Below, piece after piece: positions 1 to 8,570 of a stretch of 64,000 bases of DNA; position 1 is the stretch's first letter; every line of letters starts with the position of its first letter. The stretch comes from an uncultured Pelagibacteraceae bacterium. Lineage in GTDB: Bacteria > Pseudomonadota > Alphaproteobacteria > Pelagibacterales > Pelagibacteraceae. The position numbers were made by a program, and so were the translations under genes. A model generated the notes under the pieces. It had not been told where the DNA came from and did no database searches. It worked only from the letters and a program-made list of their open reading frames with translations. The DNA lies in the NCBI GenBank assembly GCA_902595815.1, contig CACJRL010000002.1, forward strand, positions 62,001 to 126,000, written 5' to 3'.

Positions 1-635
1 ATTTCAAATCTGAAGTTGGTCAATATATTGAAATACTTGATTTAGAACAATTTGGAAAAGCTTTATTTATTGATAATGAAATACAAGTAGCTGAAAGTGA
101 TGAACATTTGTATAGCTCAACCTTTGTAAATTCAGGTCTTAATTTAAATTCAAACAAAGAAAAAGCTGCAATTATTGGTGGAGGTGATGGAGGTGTTGCA
201 AGAGAGTGCATTTCACAAAACTTTGGCTTTATAGATTGGTATGAATTAGATCCTGAAGTTGTGGATGTGTGTGATAAACACCTAAGTAAAATTGGTGAGA
301 AGTCCACAGAAAAGAATTCAGTTAAATGCGTTTGGGGAGATGCTTTTGAAAGTATTAAATCTGTCAAAGATAATACTTATGATCAAATATTTGTAGATCT
401 AAATGATGATCAATTTTGTATAGATTTGGCTGCAAAAAATATGTCATCTTTAGAAAGAATTTTAAAACCTAAAGGTGTAATTACCGCTCAAGTAGGAAGT
501 CAAGACAAAAAACCAAAACAAGTTGAAAATTGGTTAAATGTTTTTAACAAAAATTTTGGAAATACAAAACTTTCAAGAGTTTATATACCAAGTTTCGATT
601 GTTCTTGGAATTTTTCCTCGTCAATAAATCATTAA
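1..635 (+). CDS. speE: Spermidine synthase-like protein (5' truncated by window)
   Basis: The reading frame is open from the window edge, first complete codon at base 3, so the ORF-track start at 108 is an internal Met. The protein has the polyamine-synthase nucleotide-binding motif GGGDGGVARE followed by an acidic YELDPEVV strand that would bind the decarboxylated SAM ribose. The usual VD-STDP loop is altered to VDLNDD, and the C-terminus looks short for the family. Known family role: transfer of an aminopropyl group from decarboxylated SAM to putrescine in the cytoplasm. Substrate specificity is not certain because of the altered loop. It lies 58 bp upstream of a polar amino-acid ABC transporter gene and could share its transcript. 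Confidence 0.8.
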   Translation, partial: FKSEVGQYIEILDLEQFGKALFIDNEIQVAESDEHLYSSTFVNSGLNLNSNKEKAAIIGGGDGGVARECISQNFGFIDWYELDPEVVDVCDKHLSKIGEKSTEKNSVKCVWGDAFESIKSVKDNTYDQIFVDLNDDQFCIDLAAKNMSSLERILKPKGVITAQVGSQDKKPKQVENWLNVFNKNFGNTKLSRVYIPSFDCSWNFSSSINH

Positions 636-693
636 TTTTTCTTTTTAAAACAATAATTTTATGAAATAATCTTTAAAATTTTTGGAGGAAAAA

Positions 694-1521
694 ATGAAAA
701 AATTAAAAGTATTAGGACTTGGTATTTTAATATCATCATTTCTAACAATTTCTTCAATTGCAGATCAAATTAAAATAGGAACCGAAGGCGCATATCCGCC
801 TTGGAATTCTAAAGATTCAGCAGGAAATTTGATTGGCTTTGAAGTCGAATTAGCAAATGAATTATGTAAAATTATGAAACATGATTGCACAATTGTAGAG
901 CAAGACTGGGATGGAATGATACCAGCTTTAGTCTCAAGAAAATTTGATGCCATCATGGCTGGAATGTCAATAACTGGTGAGAGAATGAAAACAATTAACT
1001 TTTCTCAAGGTTATGCTGATGAAGTTGCATCATTAGCTGTTATGAAAGGATCGAAAAACGAAGGCCTTAAAACAATGTCAGCTATAAATTTATCTGACGT
1101 AAGTGCTGATGAACAAGCAACACTAGATGTTTTGACCAAAGCATTTAAAGGTAAAACTATTGGTGTTCAAACAGCAACGATTCACCAGAACTTTCTAGAG
1201 TCTGGTTTAATGGGTAATGTAAAAATTAGAACTTACAAAACTCAAGATGAAGTAAACTTAGATTTATCTGCTGGTAGAATAGATGCGGCACTAGCTGCAG
1301 CAGTTGCTTTTACAGATTATGCAGAGAAATCTGGTAAAGGAGTTGTATTAACTGGACCAACATTTGCAGGTGGAGATTTTGGTAATGGTGTTGGTGTAGG
1401 TATTAGAAAAGGTGACTCTAAACTTTTAAATGATTTTAATGCAGCAATTGATAAAGCTAGAGATGATGGCATTATCAGTAAGCTTGCTATAAAACATTTC
1501 GGTTTTGACGCTTCTATGTAA
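694..1521 (+). CDS. Polar amino-acid ABC transporter, periplasmic substrate-binding protein
   Basis: Family 3 solute-binding protein of 275 aa (lysine/arginine/ornithine, histidine or octopine type). I choose ATG 694, not the TTG at 682 in the ORF track, because TTTGGAGGAA sits just before it as a ribosome binding site and the protein then begins with a clean signal peptide (MKKLKVLGLGILISSF, cleavage near SSIADQ). The motifs GTEGAYPPWN, GFEVELANEL and WDGMIPAL are typical of the family. It would capture an amino acid or opine-like compound in the periplasm and hand it to the two permeases that follow. A strong hairpin separates it from the first permease, so it is probably made in excess over the membrane subunits. 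Confidence 0.9.
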   Translation: MKKLKVLGLGILISSFLTISSIADQIKIGTEGAYPPWNSKDSAGNLIGFEVELANELCKIMKHDCTIVEQDWDGMIPALVSRKFDAIMAGMSITGERMKTINFSQGYADEVASLAVMKGSKNEGLKTMSAINLSDVSADEQATLDVLTKAFKGKTIGVQTATIHQNFLESGLMGNVKIRTYKTQDEVNLDLSAGRIDAALAAAVAFTDYAEKSGKGVVLTGPTFAGGDFGNGVGVGIRKGDSKLLNDFNAAIDKARDDGIISKLAIKHFGFDASM

Positions 1522-1530
1522 TAAATTATT

Positions 1531-1558
1531 TATGGGTGGCTATAATTAGCCACCTATA
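1531..1558 (+). terminator. Strong intercistronic hairpin between binding protein and permease
   Basis: The arms GGTGGCTA and TAGCCACC pair perfectly around a TAAT loop, and flanking bases extend the stem to about 12 bp including one G-U pair. It starts 10 nt after the binding-protein stop and ends 2 nt before the permease ATG. No long T tract follows, so it is more likely an mRNA-stabilising or attenuating element than a full terminator. No separate Shine-Dalgarno sequence is visible for the downstream gene. Confidence 0.65.
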
Positions 1559-1560
1559 TT

Positions 1561-2253
1561 ATGGAACTTCTATATTTTGGTGATAAAGGTTGGGGAGACG
1601 AGTTATTCTTTGCAACCTTAATGACAATTGCGGTTTCAATAACCGCAATGATAATAGGCTTTATATTTGCTGCCTTATTTACTCCATTAAAATTATCTAA
1701 TAACAAATTTCTTAATTCTATTGGTAATGCTTACACCACTGTTATTAGAGGTGTACCTGAGCTACTAGTAATTTATTTATTTTTCTTTGGTGGAAGTGGA
1801 GCAATTATGTTTGTTGCTTCAATATTTGGTTATAATGATTACATCGAAATTAATGCTTTTTTAACTGGTTCATTTTCAATAGGGATAATTTCGGGAGCGT
1901 ACTCTACTGAAGTATTTAGAGGAGCACTACAATCAATTGATAAAGGCCAGTTCGAAGCTGCAAAAGTTTTAGGATTTAATAAATATATTTACTTCTTTAA
2001 AATTATTTTGCCTCAAATGCTAAGACTAGCAATCCCAAACTTAAGTAATGTTTGGCAAATTACATTAAAAGATACTTCTCTTATATCTGTAACTGGTTTA
2101 GTTGAAATAATGAGACAATCCTATATTGCGGCTGGCTCAACTAGAGATCCATTATTTTTTTACTCGTTTGCAGCAGTTTTATACTTAATGCTCACATTTT
2201 TAAGTATGCAATTATTAAATAGATTAGAGACAAAATATAGCAAAGGTTATTAA
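1561..2253 (+). CDS. Polar amino-acid ABC transporter permease (HisQ/OccQ type)
   Basis: 230-aa inner-membrane protein with about five hydrophobic segments and the EAA loop (EAAKVLGFNK..KIILPQ) that contacts the ATPase. It belongs to the HisM/HisQ family, and the pair of permeases would form the channel for the binding protein encoded just upstream. Its stop overlaps the start of the next permease by one base (TAATG), indicating translational coupling. No ATP-binding subunit is encoded next to it. Confidence 0.9.
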   Translation: MELLYFGDKGWGDELFFATLMTIAVSITAMIIGFIFAALFTPLKLSNNKFLNSIGNAYTTVIRGVPELLVIYLFFFGGSGAIMFVASIFGYNDYIEINAFLTGSFSIGIISGAYSTEVFRGALQSIDKGQFEAAKVLGFNKYIYFFKIILPQMLRLAIPNLSNVWQITLKDTSLISVTGLVEIMRQSYIAAGSTRDPLFFYSFAAVLYLMLTFLSMQLLNRLETKYSKGY

Positions 2254-2930
2254 TGGATATTGAATTAATGATTAATAGTTTTCCTAAGTTGCTGAATGCA
2301 ACTTTGATTACTCTTAAACTACTATCCGTTTCTCTAATTCTTGGTCTTTTTATTGGATTAGGTTTTGCAATTTTGAGAATGAATAATAATAAATTAATTA
2401 ATAAATTTGCTTACGGATACTCATATATTTTTAGAGGAACACCTCTTTTGGTTCAAATCTTCATAATATATTTTGGATTAGGTCAAATTGAATATTTAAG
2501 AACTACATTTTTGTGGGTAGTTTTAAAAGAACCATATTGGTGTGCGATAATAGCATTTTCATTAAATACTGGGGCTTATACTTCAGAAATATTGAGATCA
2601 GCTTTTCAAACTATAAAACCAGGATATTTAGAAGCTGGAAGAAGTCTAGGTATACCTTCAAAGATTATTTTTACAAAAATACAAATTCCTATTGCAATTA
2701 AACAGTCTTTACCAGCTTATGGTAATGAAATTATTTTGATGCTTAAAGGTACATCTCTAGCAAGCACAGTGACACTAATGGACTTAACCGGTGTTGCTAA
2801 ATATATAATTTCAACAACATTTAAGCCTGTTGAAGTATTTATTGTGGCAGGAGGTATTTACTTGTTTATGACTTTTATAATTCATAATGTAATTAAATAT
2901 TTAGAAAAAAAATATGGATTTCAAACATGA
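2253..2930 (+). CDS. Polar amino-acid ABC transporter permease (HisM/OccM type)
   Basis: 225-aa second permease of the pair, with hydrophobic segments throughout and an EAA loop reading EAGRSLGIPSK..QIPIA. The N-terminal half has the FRGTPLLVQ motif typical of HisM-type subunits. It starts inside the stop codon of the first permease and its own stop overlaps the following amidase by 4 nt (ATGA). The family works as a heterodimer with an ATPase dimer; that ATPase must be supplied from elsewhere in the genome because none occurs in this cluster. Confidence 0.9.
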   Translation: MDIELMINSFPKLLNATLITLKLLSVSLILGLFIGLGFAILRMNNNKLINKFAYGYSYIFRGTPLLVQIFIIYFGLGQIEYLRTTFLWVVLKEPYWCAIIAFSLNTGAYTSEILRSAFQTIKPGYLEAGRSLGIPSKIIFTKIQIPIAIKQSLPAYGNEIILMLKGTSLASTVTLMDLTGVAKYIISTTFKPVEVFIVAGGIYLFMTFIIHNVIKYLEKKYGFQT

Positions 2931-3712
2931 AAATAGCCTGTATACAACTATCTAGTGGAGAAAATTATGAAAGTAATTTTAAAGATATCCTTAAATACGT
3001 AAATCAAGCTATAAAAAATAAATCTGATTTAATTATTACACCCGAAACCTCTTCTTTGATGTCCAGTAGTAGAGAAACACTTTTTAAATATTCATTTGAA
3101 ATGAATAAAGATCCAATTTTGAAGAAAATTAAAGAAGTTTCAAAAAAATATAAGAAATGGATTTTACTTGGATCAATTTGTATTAAGGTTAAAAATAAGC
3201 TCAGAAATAGATCTATACTAGTTGGACCAAATGGAAAAATTGTCAAATATTATGACAAAATTAATATGTTTGATGTTAAAATTCCAAATAAAGAGCAACA
3301 TAAAGAAAGTAAAACTTTTAAAGCAGGAAATAAATTAGTATCTGCTAACTTACCTTGGGGCAAAATAGGTTTTACAATCTGTTTTGATCTAAGATTTCCT
3401 GAACTTTATAGAAATTTATCAAAAAAAAATTTAAGCTTTATAGCTGTTCCTTCAGCTTTCACAAAGTTTACCGGACAAAAACATTGGTTAACACTTTTAA
3501 AAGCAAGGGCAATTGAAAATTTTTGTTATATTTTTGCACCAGCTCAAACTGGTAAAAATACCCCTAAAAGAGAAACGTTTGGTCATTCAGCAATTATTTC
3601 ACCAGATGGAAAAGTATTAGCATTAAAAAAATTAGGGAAGGGAGTGATTTATAAAAAAATTAATCCTAAGCTTTCTATGGATTTAAGGAAAATAATACCA
3701 AGTTTAATTTAA
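2927..3712 (+). CDS. Carbon-nitrogen hydrolase (nitrilase superfamily amidase)
   Basis: 261 aa, full length for the family. The nitrilase catalytic triad is visible: Glu40 in ITPETS, Lys111 in YYDKINMFD, and Cys152 in TICFDLRFPELY. The sequence most resembles the Nit/omega-amidase branch (deaminated glutathione or 2-oxoglutaramate amidases), but the substrate cannot be set from sequence. The ATGA overlap with the permease gene places it in the ABC operon, so it may hydrolyse an amide delivered by that transporter; this is inference. Its stop shares the tetranucleotide TTAA with the convergent ATP-grasp gene. Confidence 0.88.
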   Translation: MKIACIQLSSGENYESNFKDILKYVNQAIKNKSDLIITPETSSLMSSSRETLFKYSFEMNKDPILKKIKEVSKKYKKWILLGSICIKVKNKLRNRSILVGPNGKIVKYYDKINMFDVKIPNKEQHKESKTFKAGNKLVSANLPWGKIGFTICFDLRFPELYRNLSKKNLSFIAVPSAFTKFTGQKHWLTLLKARAIENFCYIFAPAQTGKNTPKRETFGHSAIISPDGKVLALKKLGKGVIYKKINPKLSMDLRKIIPSLI

Positions 3713-5157
3713 TTTCTACTATCTACGATTAATGTATCTTTAGATCCACCACCTTGAGAGCTATTAACGATTGTACTACCTTTTTTTAGAGCTACTCTTG
3801 TCAATCCCCCAGTTGTTACATAAGTTGATTTACCTGTTAAAATGAAAGGTCTTAAATCTAAATGTCTTGGTTCTATGTTATCAGGTGTAATTGTAGGAAC
3901 AGTAGAAAGAATTTCTAATGGTTGTGCAATATAATTTCTGGGATTTTTTTTTATATTTTTAATCATTTCTTCTTTTTCTGCTTTTGAGGCTTTAGGACCA
4001 ATCATAATTCCGTATCCGCCTGATGCATTTGATGGTTTAACCACATACTTAGATATATTATCTATAACATGCTCTCTATTTTTTTTGTCTCCACATAGAA
4101 GAGTTTCAACCTGATCAATAATTGGTTGCTCACCTAAATAGTAAATTATCATTTTATTAACATAAGAATAAACTGCTTTATCATCCGCAACTCCTGTTCC
4201 TAATGCATTAATTATTCCAACATTTCCTTTTCTCCAACATTTGAAAACGCCAGGCACACCTAATAAAGATCCTTTGAAAAAAACTTTTGGATCCATAAAA
4301 TTGTCGTCTATTCTTCTGTATATACAATCCACCTTTAAAGGACCTTTAACGGTTTTCATGTAAACATGATCGTTTTCAACAAATAAATCTTTACCCTCAA
4401 CCAATGCTATTCCCATTTGTTCTGCTAAAAAAGAGTGTTCAAAATAAGCAGAATTATAAATACCAGGTGTCAACAAAACCATATGTGGGTTATTGGTCTT
4501 TTTTGGAATACACTCTGTCATGCAGTTATATAACTTATTTGCATATTGATGAACTGAGGAAACTTTATATCTCGTAAATAATTCTGGAAAAATATCTCTC
4601 ATTACCATCCTGTTTTCCAGCATATATGAAACCCCAGATGGAACTCTCAAATTATCTTCTAGAACCAAAAAATCTCCATCAATATTTTTTATAAGATCAA
4701 TTCCAGATATATTGGACCATGCCTTATGCTTTGGAGAGAAACCCTCACATTCTTTCAAATATAATGGAGAATTAAAAATTAATTCTTTAGGTATTACTTT
4801 GTCTTTAAATATTTTTTTTGCATTGTAGACATCATCGATGAATAAATTTAATGCTTTAACTCTTTGTGCAAGTCCTTTCGCAACTTTAAGCCATTGACTT
4901 TTTGGAATAATTCTAGGAATAATATCTAAAGGCCATTTTTTTTCTTCAGCCCTATTATTTGCAGCATAAACTCTAAAATTTATTCCTCTTGCACTTATCG
5001 TACTTTGACAATTCTTTTCTATTTCTTGTAATTTTTTCTTACCATATTTTTCAAGTATACCTGCAATGATCTTAGCGTGACTTCTCAACTTCTTCTCTTT
5101 GCTGATATATCCATCAAATGTTGATTTTGAATCGTAATTTTTCCAGAAATCAGACAT
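3709..5157 (-). CDS. Circularly permuted ATP-grasp type 2 protein (Anbu-locus amidoligase-like)
   Basis: 482-aa soluble protein of the DUF404/DUF407 circularly permuted ATP-grasp family. Recognisable blocks are LEDNLRVPSGVSYMLENR, DCIYRRIDDNF, GTGVADDKAVYSY, YVVKPSNASGGYGIMIGP and RHLDLRPFI, the last three probably covering nucleotide and metal binding. Proteins of this family typically sit with an alpha-E protein, a transglutaminase-like protease and the Anbu peptidase, and are predicted to make a peptide-like product or tag. Here only Anbu is present, transcribed divergently 115 bp away. The start MSDFWKNYD is the only sensible one. Biochemical activity is unproven. Confidence 0.85.
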   Translation of the reverse strand: MSDFWKNYDSKSTFDGYISKEKKLRSHAKIIAGILEKYGKKKLQEIEKNCQSTISARGINFRVYAANNRAEEKKWPLDIIPRIIPKSQWLKVAKGLAQRVKALNLFIDDVYNAKKIFKDKVIPKELIFNSPLYLKECEGFSPKHKAWSNISGIDLIKNIDGDFLVLEDNLRVPSGVSYMLENRMVMRDIFPELFTRYKVSSVHQYANKLYNCMTECIPKKTNNPHMVLLTPGIYNSAYFEHSFLAEQMGIALVEGKDLFVENDHVYMKTVKGPLKVDCIYRRIDDNFMDPKVFFKGSLLGVPGVFKCWRKGNVGIINALGTGVADDKAVYSYVNKMIIYYLGEQPIIDQVETLLCGDKKNREHVIDNISKYVVKPSNASGGYGIMIGPKASKAEKEEMIKNIKKNPRNYIAQPLEILSTVPTITPDNIEPRHLDLRPFILTGKSTYVTTGGLTRVALKKGSTIVNSSQGGGSKDTLIVDSRN

Positions 5158-5272
5158 AATCTGTTAATTTTTTTACATAAGAGTTAAATAAGCAAATGAT
5201 TAAATTAGATATCTGATATGAAATAAATGGGTTTTATTGTAATCACATATAATTTAAATAGTTAACTTTATT

Positions 5273-5995
5273 ATGACTTACTGCATTGGTATTAAAACAG
5301 AGACGGGTTTAGTATTTGCATCAGATTCTCGAACAAACGCTGGATTAGATAACGTAAATATATATTCCAAAATGCTCACACACGATGTTGGAGATAGAAC
5401 AATTGTTATTGTTACATCAGGAAATCTTGGGACATCACAAGCAGTTTATAACTCAATTAAAAAAGATTTAAAAAGCGAAACAGGCATTATGAACTTAAAT
5501 ACATGTAGTGATTTTGAACAAATTGCCTCTTATATTGGCTCACTTAATATTGAACATTCATCTCCTCAAGGAATTAACACGGATAGCGTTTTACTAGGCT
5601 CGACCTTTATTGTTGGTGGTCAAATAAAAGATCAACCACCTGAATTATATTTAGTTTACCCACAAGGTAATTATATTCGTCCAGCAGATAGCAAACCGTA
5701 TTTAGTTATAGGAGAAGTTAAATATGGAAAACCTATTTTAGATAGAGTAATCACACCAAAAGTTTCAATTGGAGATGCATCGAGATGTGCATTGATATCT
5801 ATGGACTCAACTTTAAAAAGTGATTTAACCGTTGGTCCGCCAATAGATTTTGCTGTGATAAAAAAAGATGAAATTAAAATAGCATCACTTAAATGTTTAA
5901 ATATGAATGACCCTGAATTTTCCACTGTTTGTAATCAATGGTCTCAAGGAATATTTAAAATATTCGATTCATTTCAAAGATTTGAATGGGAATAA
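5273..5995 (+). CDS. Anbu-type proteasome-like peptidase
   Basis: 240 aa, typical Anbu length. It begins MTYCIGIK, so removal of Met would expose Thr as the N-terminal nucleophile, as in proteasome beta subunits. The FASDSRTNAG block carries the conserved Asp18 and Arg20, and Lys33 (YSKM) supplies the other active-site residue, all numbered with Met as 1. Anbu proteins assemble as ring or spiral oligomers, and their natural substrate is unknown. It is divergent from the circularly permuted ATP-grasp gene. The alpha-E and transglutaminase genes that usually complete the locus are absent here. A TATAAT at 5248-5253 could be its -10 element, but no good -35 is seen. Confidence 0.88.
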   Translation: MTYCIGIKTETGLVFASDSRTNAGLDNVNIYSKMLTHDVGDRTIVIVTSGNLGTSQAVYNSIKKDLKSETGIMNLNTCSDFEQIASYIGSLNIEHSSPQGINTDSVLLGSTFIVGGQIKDQPPELYLVYPQGNYIRPADSKPYLVIGEVKYGKPILDRVITPKVSIGDASRCALISMDSTLKSDLTVGPPIDFAVIKKDEIKIASLKCLNMNDPEFSTVCNQWSQGIFKIFDSFQRFEWE

Positions 5996-6005
5996 TTTAT
6001 TAAAT

Positions 6006-7199
6006 TCATACAAGTTGAAATAGTTTCTTATAATAATTTCTTGTAAAATATATAATAATTATCATAAGATTAGATATTAAAAACAAATCCATCAAATTTT
6101 TAAAAACATACAACCAATCTGTACCATGTTCTTTTAAAATAATTCTTGCTAGTATAAATACGAAATATCTAAACATTATAAAATATAATAAATACTTCAA
6201 ATATTTTTCTTTTTGATATTTTATAAAAAAAGGCAAACAACCAATAAGAAATATTTCTCTATAGTAAACATTATCAAATACAAAAAACATAATTACCAAT
6301 ACTAATGAACTTAAAATTAATAACTGATACTCATTCTCGTCAAATCTATTGTAACTTACATTCAAACTATTTTTTTCTAAATTAAAGGATACTATAAGTA
6401 ATAAAAATAATAATACATAAGTAGATATTGTTGGATATTTAGAAATTACAACAAATTTATCACTTGCTATTTTTTCAAAAGCATCAATGCTAAAAATAAA
6501 ATATTTTGATGCTGTTATTTGACTCGAGCTTTTATTTATTAACTCTAAGTTTTCATATTCAAAAAATATTAAAATTGAAAATAACATTATAGATATTAAA
6601 GAAAAAATTAAATTTTCTTTAAATTTAGCTTTATTAAAAAATAAAAAAATAGATGCTAAAATAATCGACCAAAATTTCATTGAAAAAATTATTATTAAAG
6701 TAAAAAATTTTATTATATTTCTTTTAGCAAATACAAGAAAAACCATTCCTAAAAAAATTATTAAATCAAAATTAAATCTTTCGAACAATAATAGGGTTGA
6801 AGGATTAAAAATTGCTAAAAAATATATAATAAAAGAAAATAAGTTAGCGGGTTTTATTAAATATAAAACAACAATAATAAATGAAATTATAAAAATTAAT
6901 GGAAATATTAAGAAAAAAAAAAATTTAAATTTTGTTATGGTTGGTAATAATAGAAATATTGAGCCATATACATGAATTCTTTTTAAAGGATCACAAGGAT
7001 TTTCAAAGAAAACATTTATACCTTGATTATCACATTTTATAGCACTTACTATTGCTGTCCAATCTCCAAATAAAAAAATTCTACCATTCGAAACAATTGG
7101 TGGAACAATCTCAAATAAATATTTTGAGTAATATAGTAGATATATACAGCCTATTGTAAAAAGAAAAACAAAGAATAGCTTTATTATATCATTATTCAT
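6006..7199 (-). CDS. Uncharacterised polytopic membrane protein, GT-C glycosyltransferase-like
   Basis: 397 aa and almost wholly hydrophobic, with about 10 to 12 predicted membrane segments, extremely rich in Phe, Ile and Leu. A polar loop after the first segment reads GDWTAIVSAIKCDNQG and then ENPCDP..HVYG, the layout seen in membrane glycosyltransferases of the GT-C fold, where an acidic residue in that loop is catalytic. I do not recognise a named family. Its neighbours, a DUF6165 protein and a heptosyltransferase-like GT9, support a role in cell-surface polysaccharide assembly. Base composition is even more AT-rich than the surroundings. Confidence 0.6.
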   Translation of the reverse strand: MNNDIIKLFFVFLFTIGCIYLLYYSKYLFEIVPPIVSNGRIFLFGDWTAIVSAIKCDNQGINVFFENPCDPLKRIHVYGSIFLLLPTITKFKFFFFLIFPLIFIISFIIVVLYLIKPANLFSFIIYFLAIFNPSTLLLFERFNFDLIIFLGMVFLVFAKRNIIKFFTLIIIFSMKFWSIILASIFLFFNKAKFKENLIFSLISIMLFSILIFFEYENLELINKSSSQITASKYFIFSIDAFEKIASDKFVVISKYPTISTYVLLFLLLIVSFNLEKNSLNVSYNRFDENEYQLLILSSLVLVIMFFVFDNVYYREIFLIGCLPFFIKYQKEKYLKYLLYFIMFRYFVFILARIILKEHGTDWLYVFKNLMDLFLISNLMIIIIYFTRNYYKKLFQLV

Positions 7200-7206
7200 T
7201 TATGAA

Positions 7207-7596
7207 CTAATAGTCAGTATATTCTTTTATTTCCTTAATTTTTGATCCAGTATATTCATTAATACTTAATTTAATTGTCGCTCTTTTATCATTTAAAAAA
7301 TGTACATCTCTTGAAAGTTTTATAAAAGTCTCTCCAAAATTCTTATTTTTCTCACACTGTCTTTTATCATCCTCTATTACCCAAAGTTTATAATTAATTT
7401 CTTTTAAAGATTTAAATAAATTATCTATTTTGTTATCTATATTAATATTTAAATTTAATTGCTTTTTTAAAATTTTATACTCATTATTAATATACTTTAA
7501 TTTTTCTGGATCTTGTATTTTCTCTAATTTAATTTCTAAAATCGAAATTTTATCTAATAACTCGCCGGCTGACACTTCTACAAGAATTTTATTCAT
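7207..7596 (-). CDS. DUF6165 family protein
   Basis: 129-aa soluble protein starting MNKILVEVSAGELLDKISILEIK, the characteristic N-terminus of DUF6165. The rest is helical and charged, probably coiled coil. Function is unknown, but family members often sit in polysaccharide or glycosyltransferase clusters, as here. It ends 7 bp from the start of the leftward polytopic protein gene, so the two are probably co-transcribed, and it is divergent from a GT9 gene 32 bp away. Confidence 0.75.
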   Translation of the reverse strand: MNKILVEVSAGELLDKISILEIKLEKIQDPEKLKYINNEYKILKKQLNLNINIDNKIDNLFKSLKEINYKLWVIEDDKRQCEKNKNFGETFIKLSRDVHFLNDKRATIKLSINEYTGSKIKEIKEYTDY

Positions 7597-7628
7597 ATAA
7601 AATTATATTATGTTAAATTGTTAAAAAT

Positions 7629-8570
7629 ATGTCTAATATACTTATCATAAAACATGGTTCTTTAGGTGATATAGCTCAAGCAAGTGGTGCAATTCAAGAT
7701 ATATCTGATAATCATCCAAATGATGATCTTTATATACTATCAACCAAACCTTATTATGATTTATTAAAAAAAAATCCAAATATAACTGATGTCATTTTAG
7801 ATAAAAGACTCTCTAGGTTTAACTTAATTTATTTATATTTATTAATGAGAAAGATAAAAAAATATAAATTTATTAAAGTTTATGACCTTCAAAATTCTAA
7901 AAGAACTAGTTTTTATAAAAAAGTTCTCTTTCCAAAAGCCATGTCAGATATCTGGTCATCAACAGAAACAACACTTCCTAAAGGAACTAGTAAGACAGAT
8001 TTCGATAAAGATTCTGTTCTCAAAAGATTTGAACATCAATTGACTATTTCTGGTGTCAAAGTAGCAAATGTTCTTAAACCAGACTTTTTATGGAGTTGCG
8101 ATGATATTTCTTCTATAAAAAAAAAATATAATTTAGATAAATATATAATATTATTTCCATTTTCATCATCTCATTTAACTATTAAGAGATGGCCTTATTA
8201 CAAGGAATTAGCAAATCAATTAATTTATTTATATGGAAATAAATATAAAATAATAACAGCTCCAGGTCAAAACGAGATTAATGAAGCTAGTGAACTGGAT
8301 GCGACTTGTATACTAGAAAATAATAAAGCATTAAGTATAACAAAACTCGCATCATTAATTAAAGATAGTCAGTTTATAATTTCAAATGATACTGGACCTG
8401 CTCATATGGCTGCTCATATGAATGTAAAAGGGTTGGTTTTATTCGGTTCCCATACAACTGCAAATAAAGTAGGTATGATTAGAGATAATATTAAAATTAT
8501 AGAAGTACATGATTTAAAAAAATTATCTACTGAGAAGGTATTGAATTATATTAAGCAATTAATTAATTAG
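7629..8570 (+). CDS. Glycosyltransferase family 9 (heptosyltransferase-like)
   Basis: 313 aa. The N-terminal IIKHGSLGDIAQASGAI block and the C-terminal NDTGPAHMAAHM block are the two signatures of GT9, GT-B fold ADP-heptose:LPS heptosyltransferases. It would add a sugar to the lipopolysaccharide core or a related surface glycan at the cytoplasmic face of the inner membrane. Donor and acceptor are not determined. Its stop overlaps the convergent AbrB gene by 4 nt (TTAG). Confidence 0.85.
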   Translation: MSNILIIKHGSLGDIAQASGAIQDISDNHPNDDLYILSTKPYYDLLKKNPNITDVILDKRLSRFNLIYLYLLMRKIKKYKFIKVYDLQNSKRTSFYKKVLFPKAMSDIWSSTETTLPKGTSKTDFDKDSVLKRFEHQLTISGVKVANVLKPDFLWSCDDISSIKKKYNLDKYIILFPFSSSHLTIKRWPYYKELANQLIYLYGNKYKIITAPGQNEINEASELDATCILENNKALSITKLASLIKDSQFIISNDTGPAHMAAHMNVKGLVLFGSHTTANKVGMIRDNIKIIEVHDLKKLSTEKVLNYIKQLIN

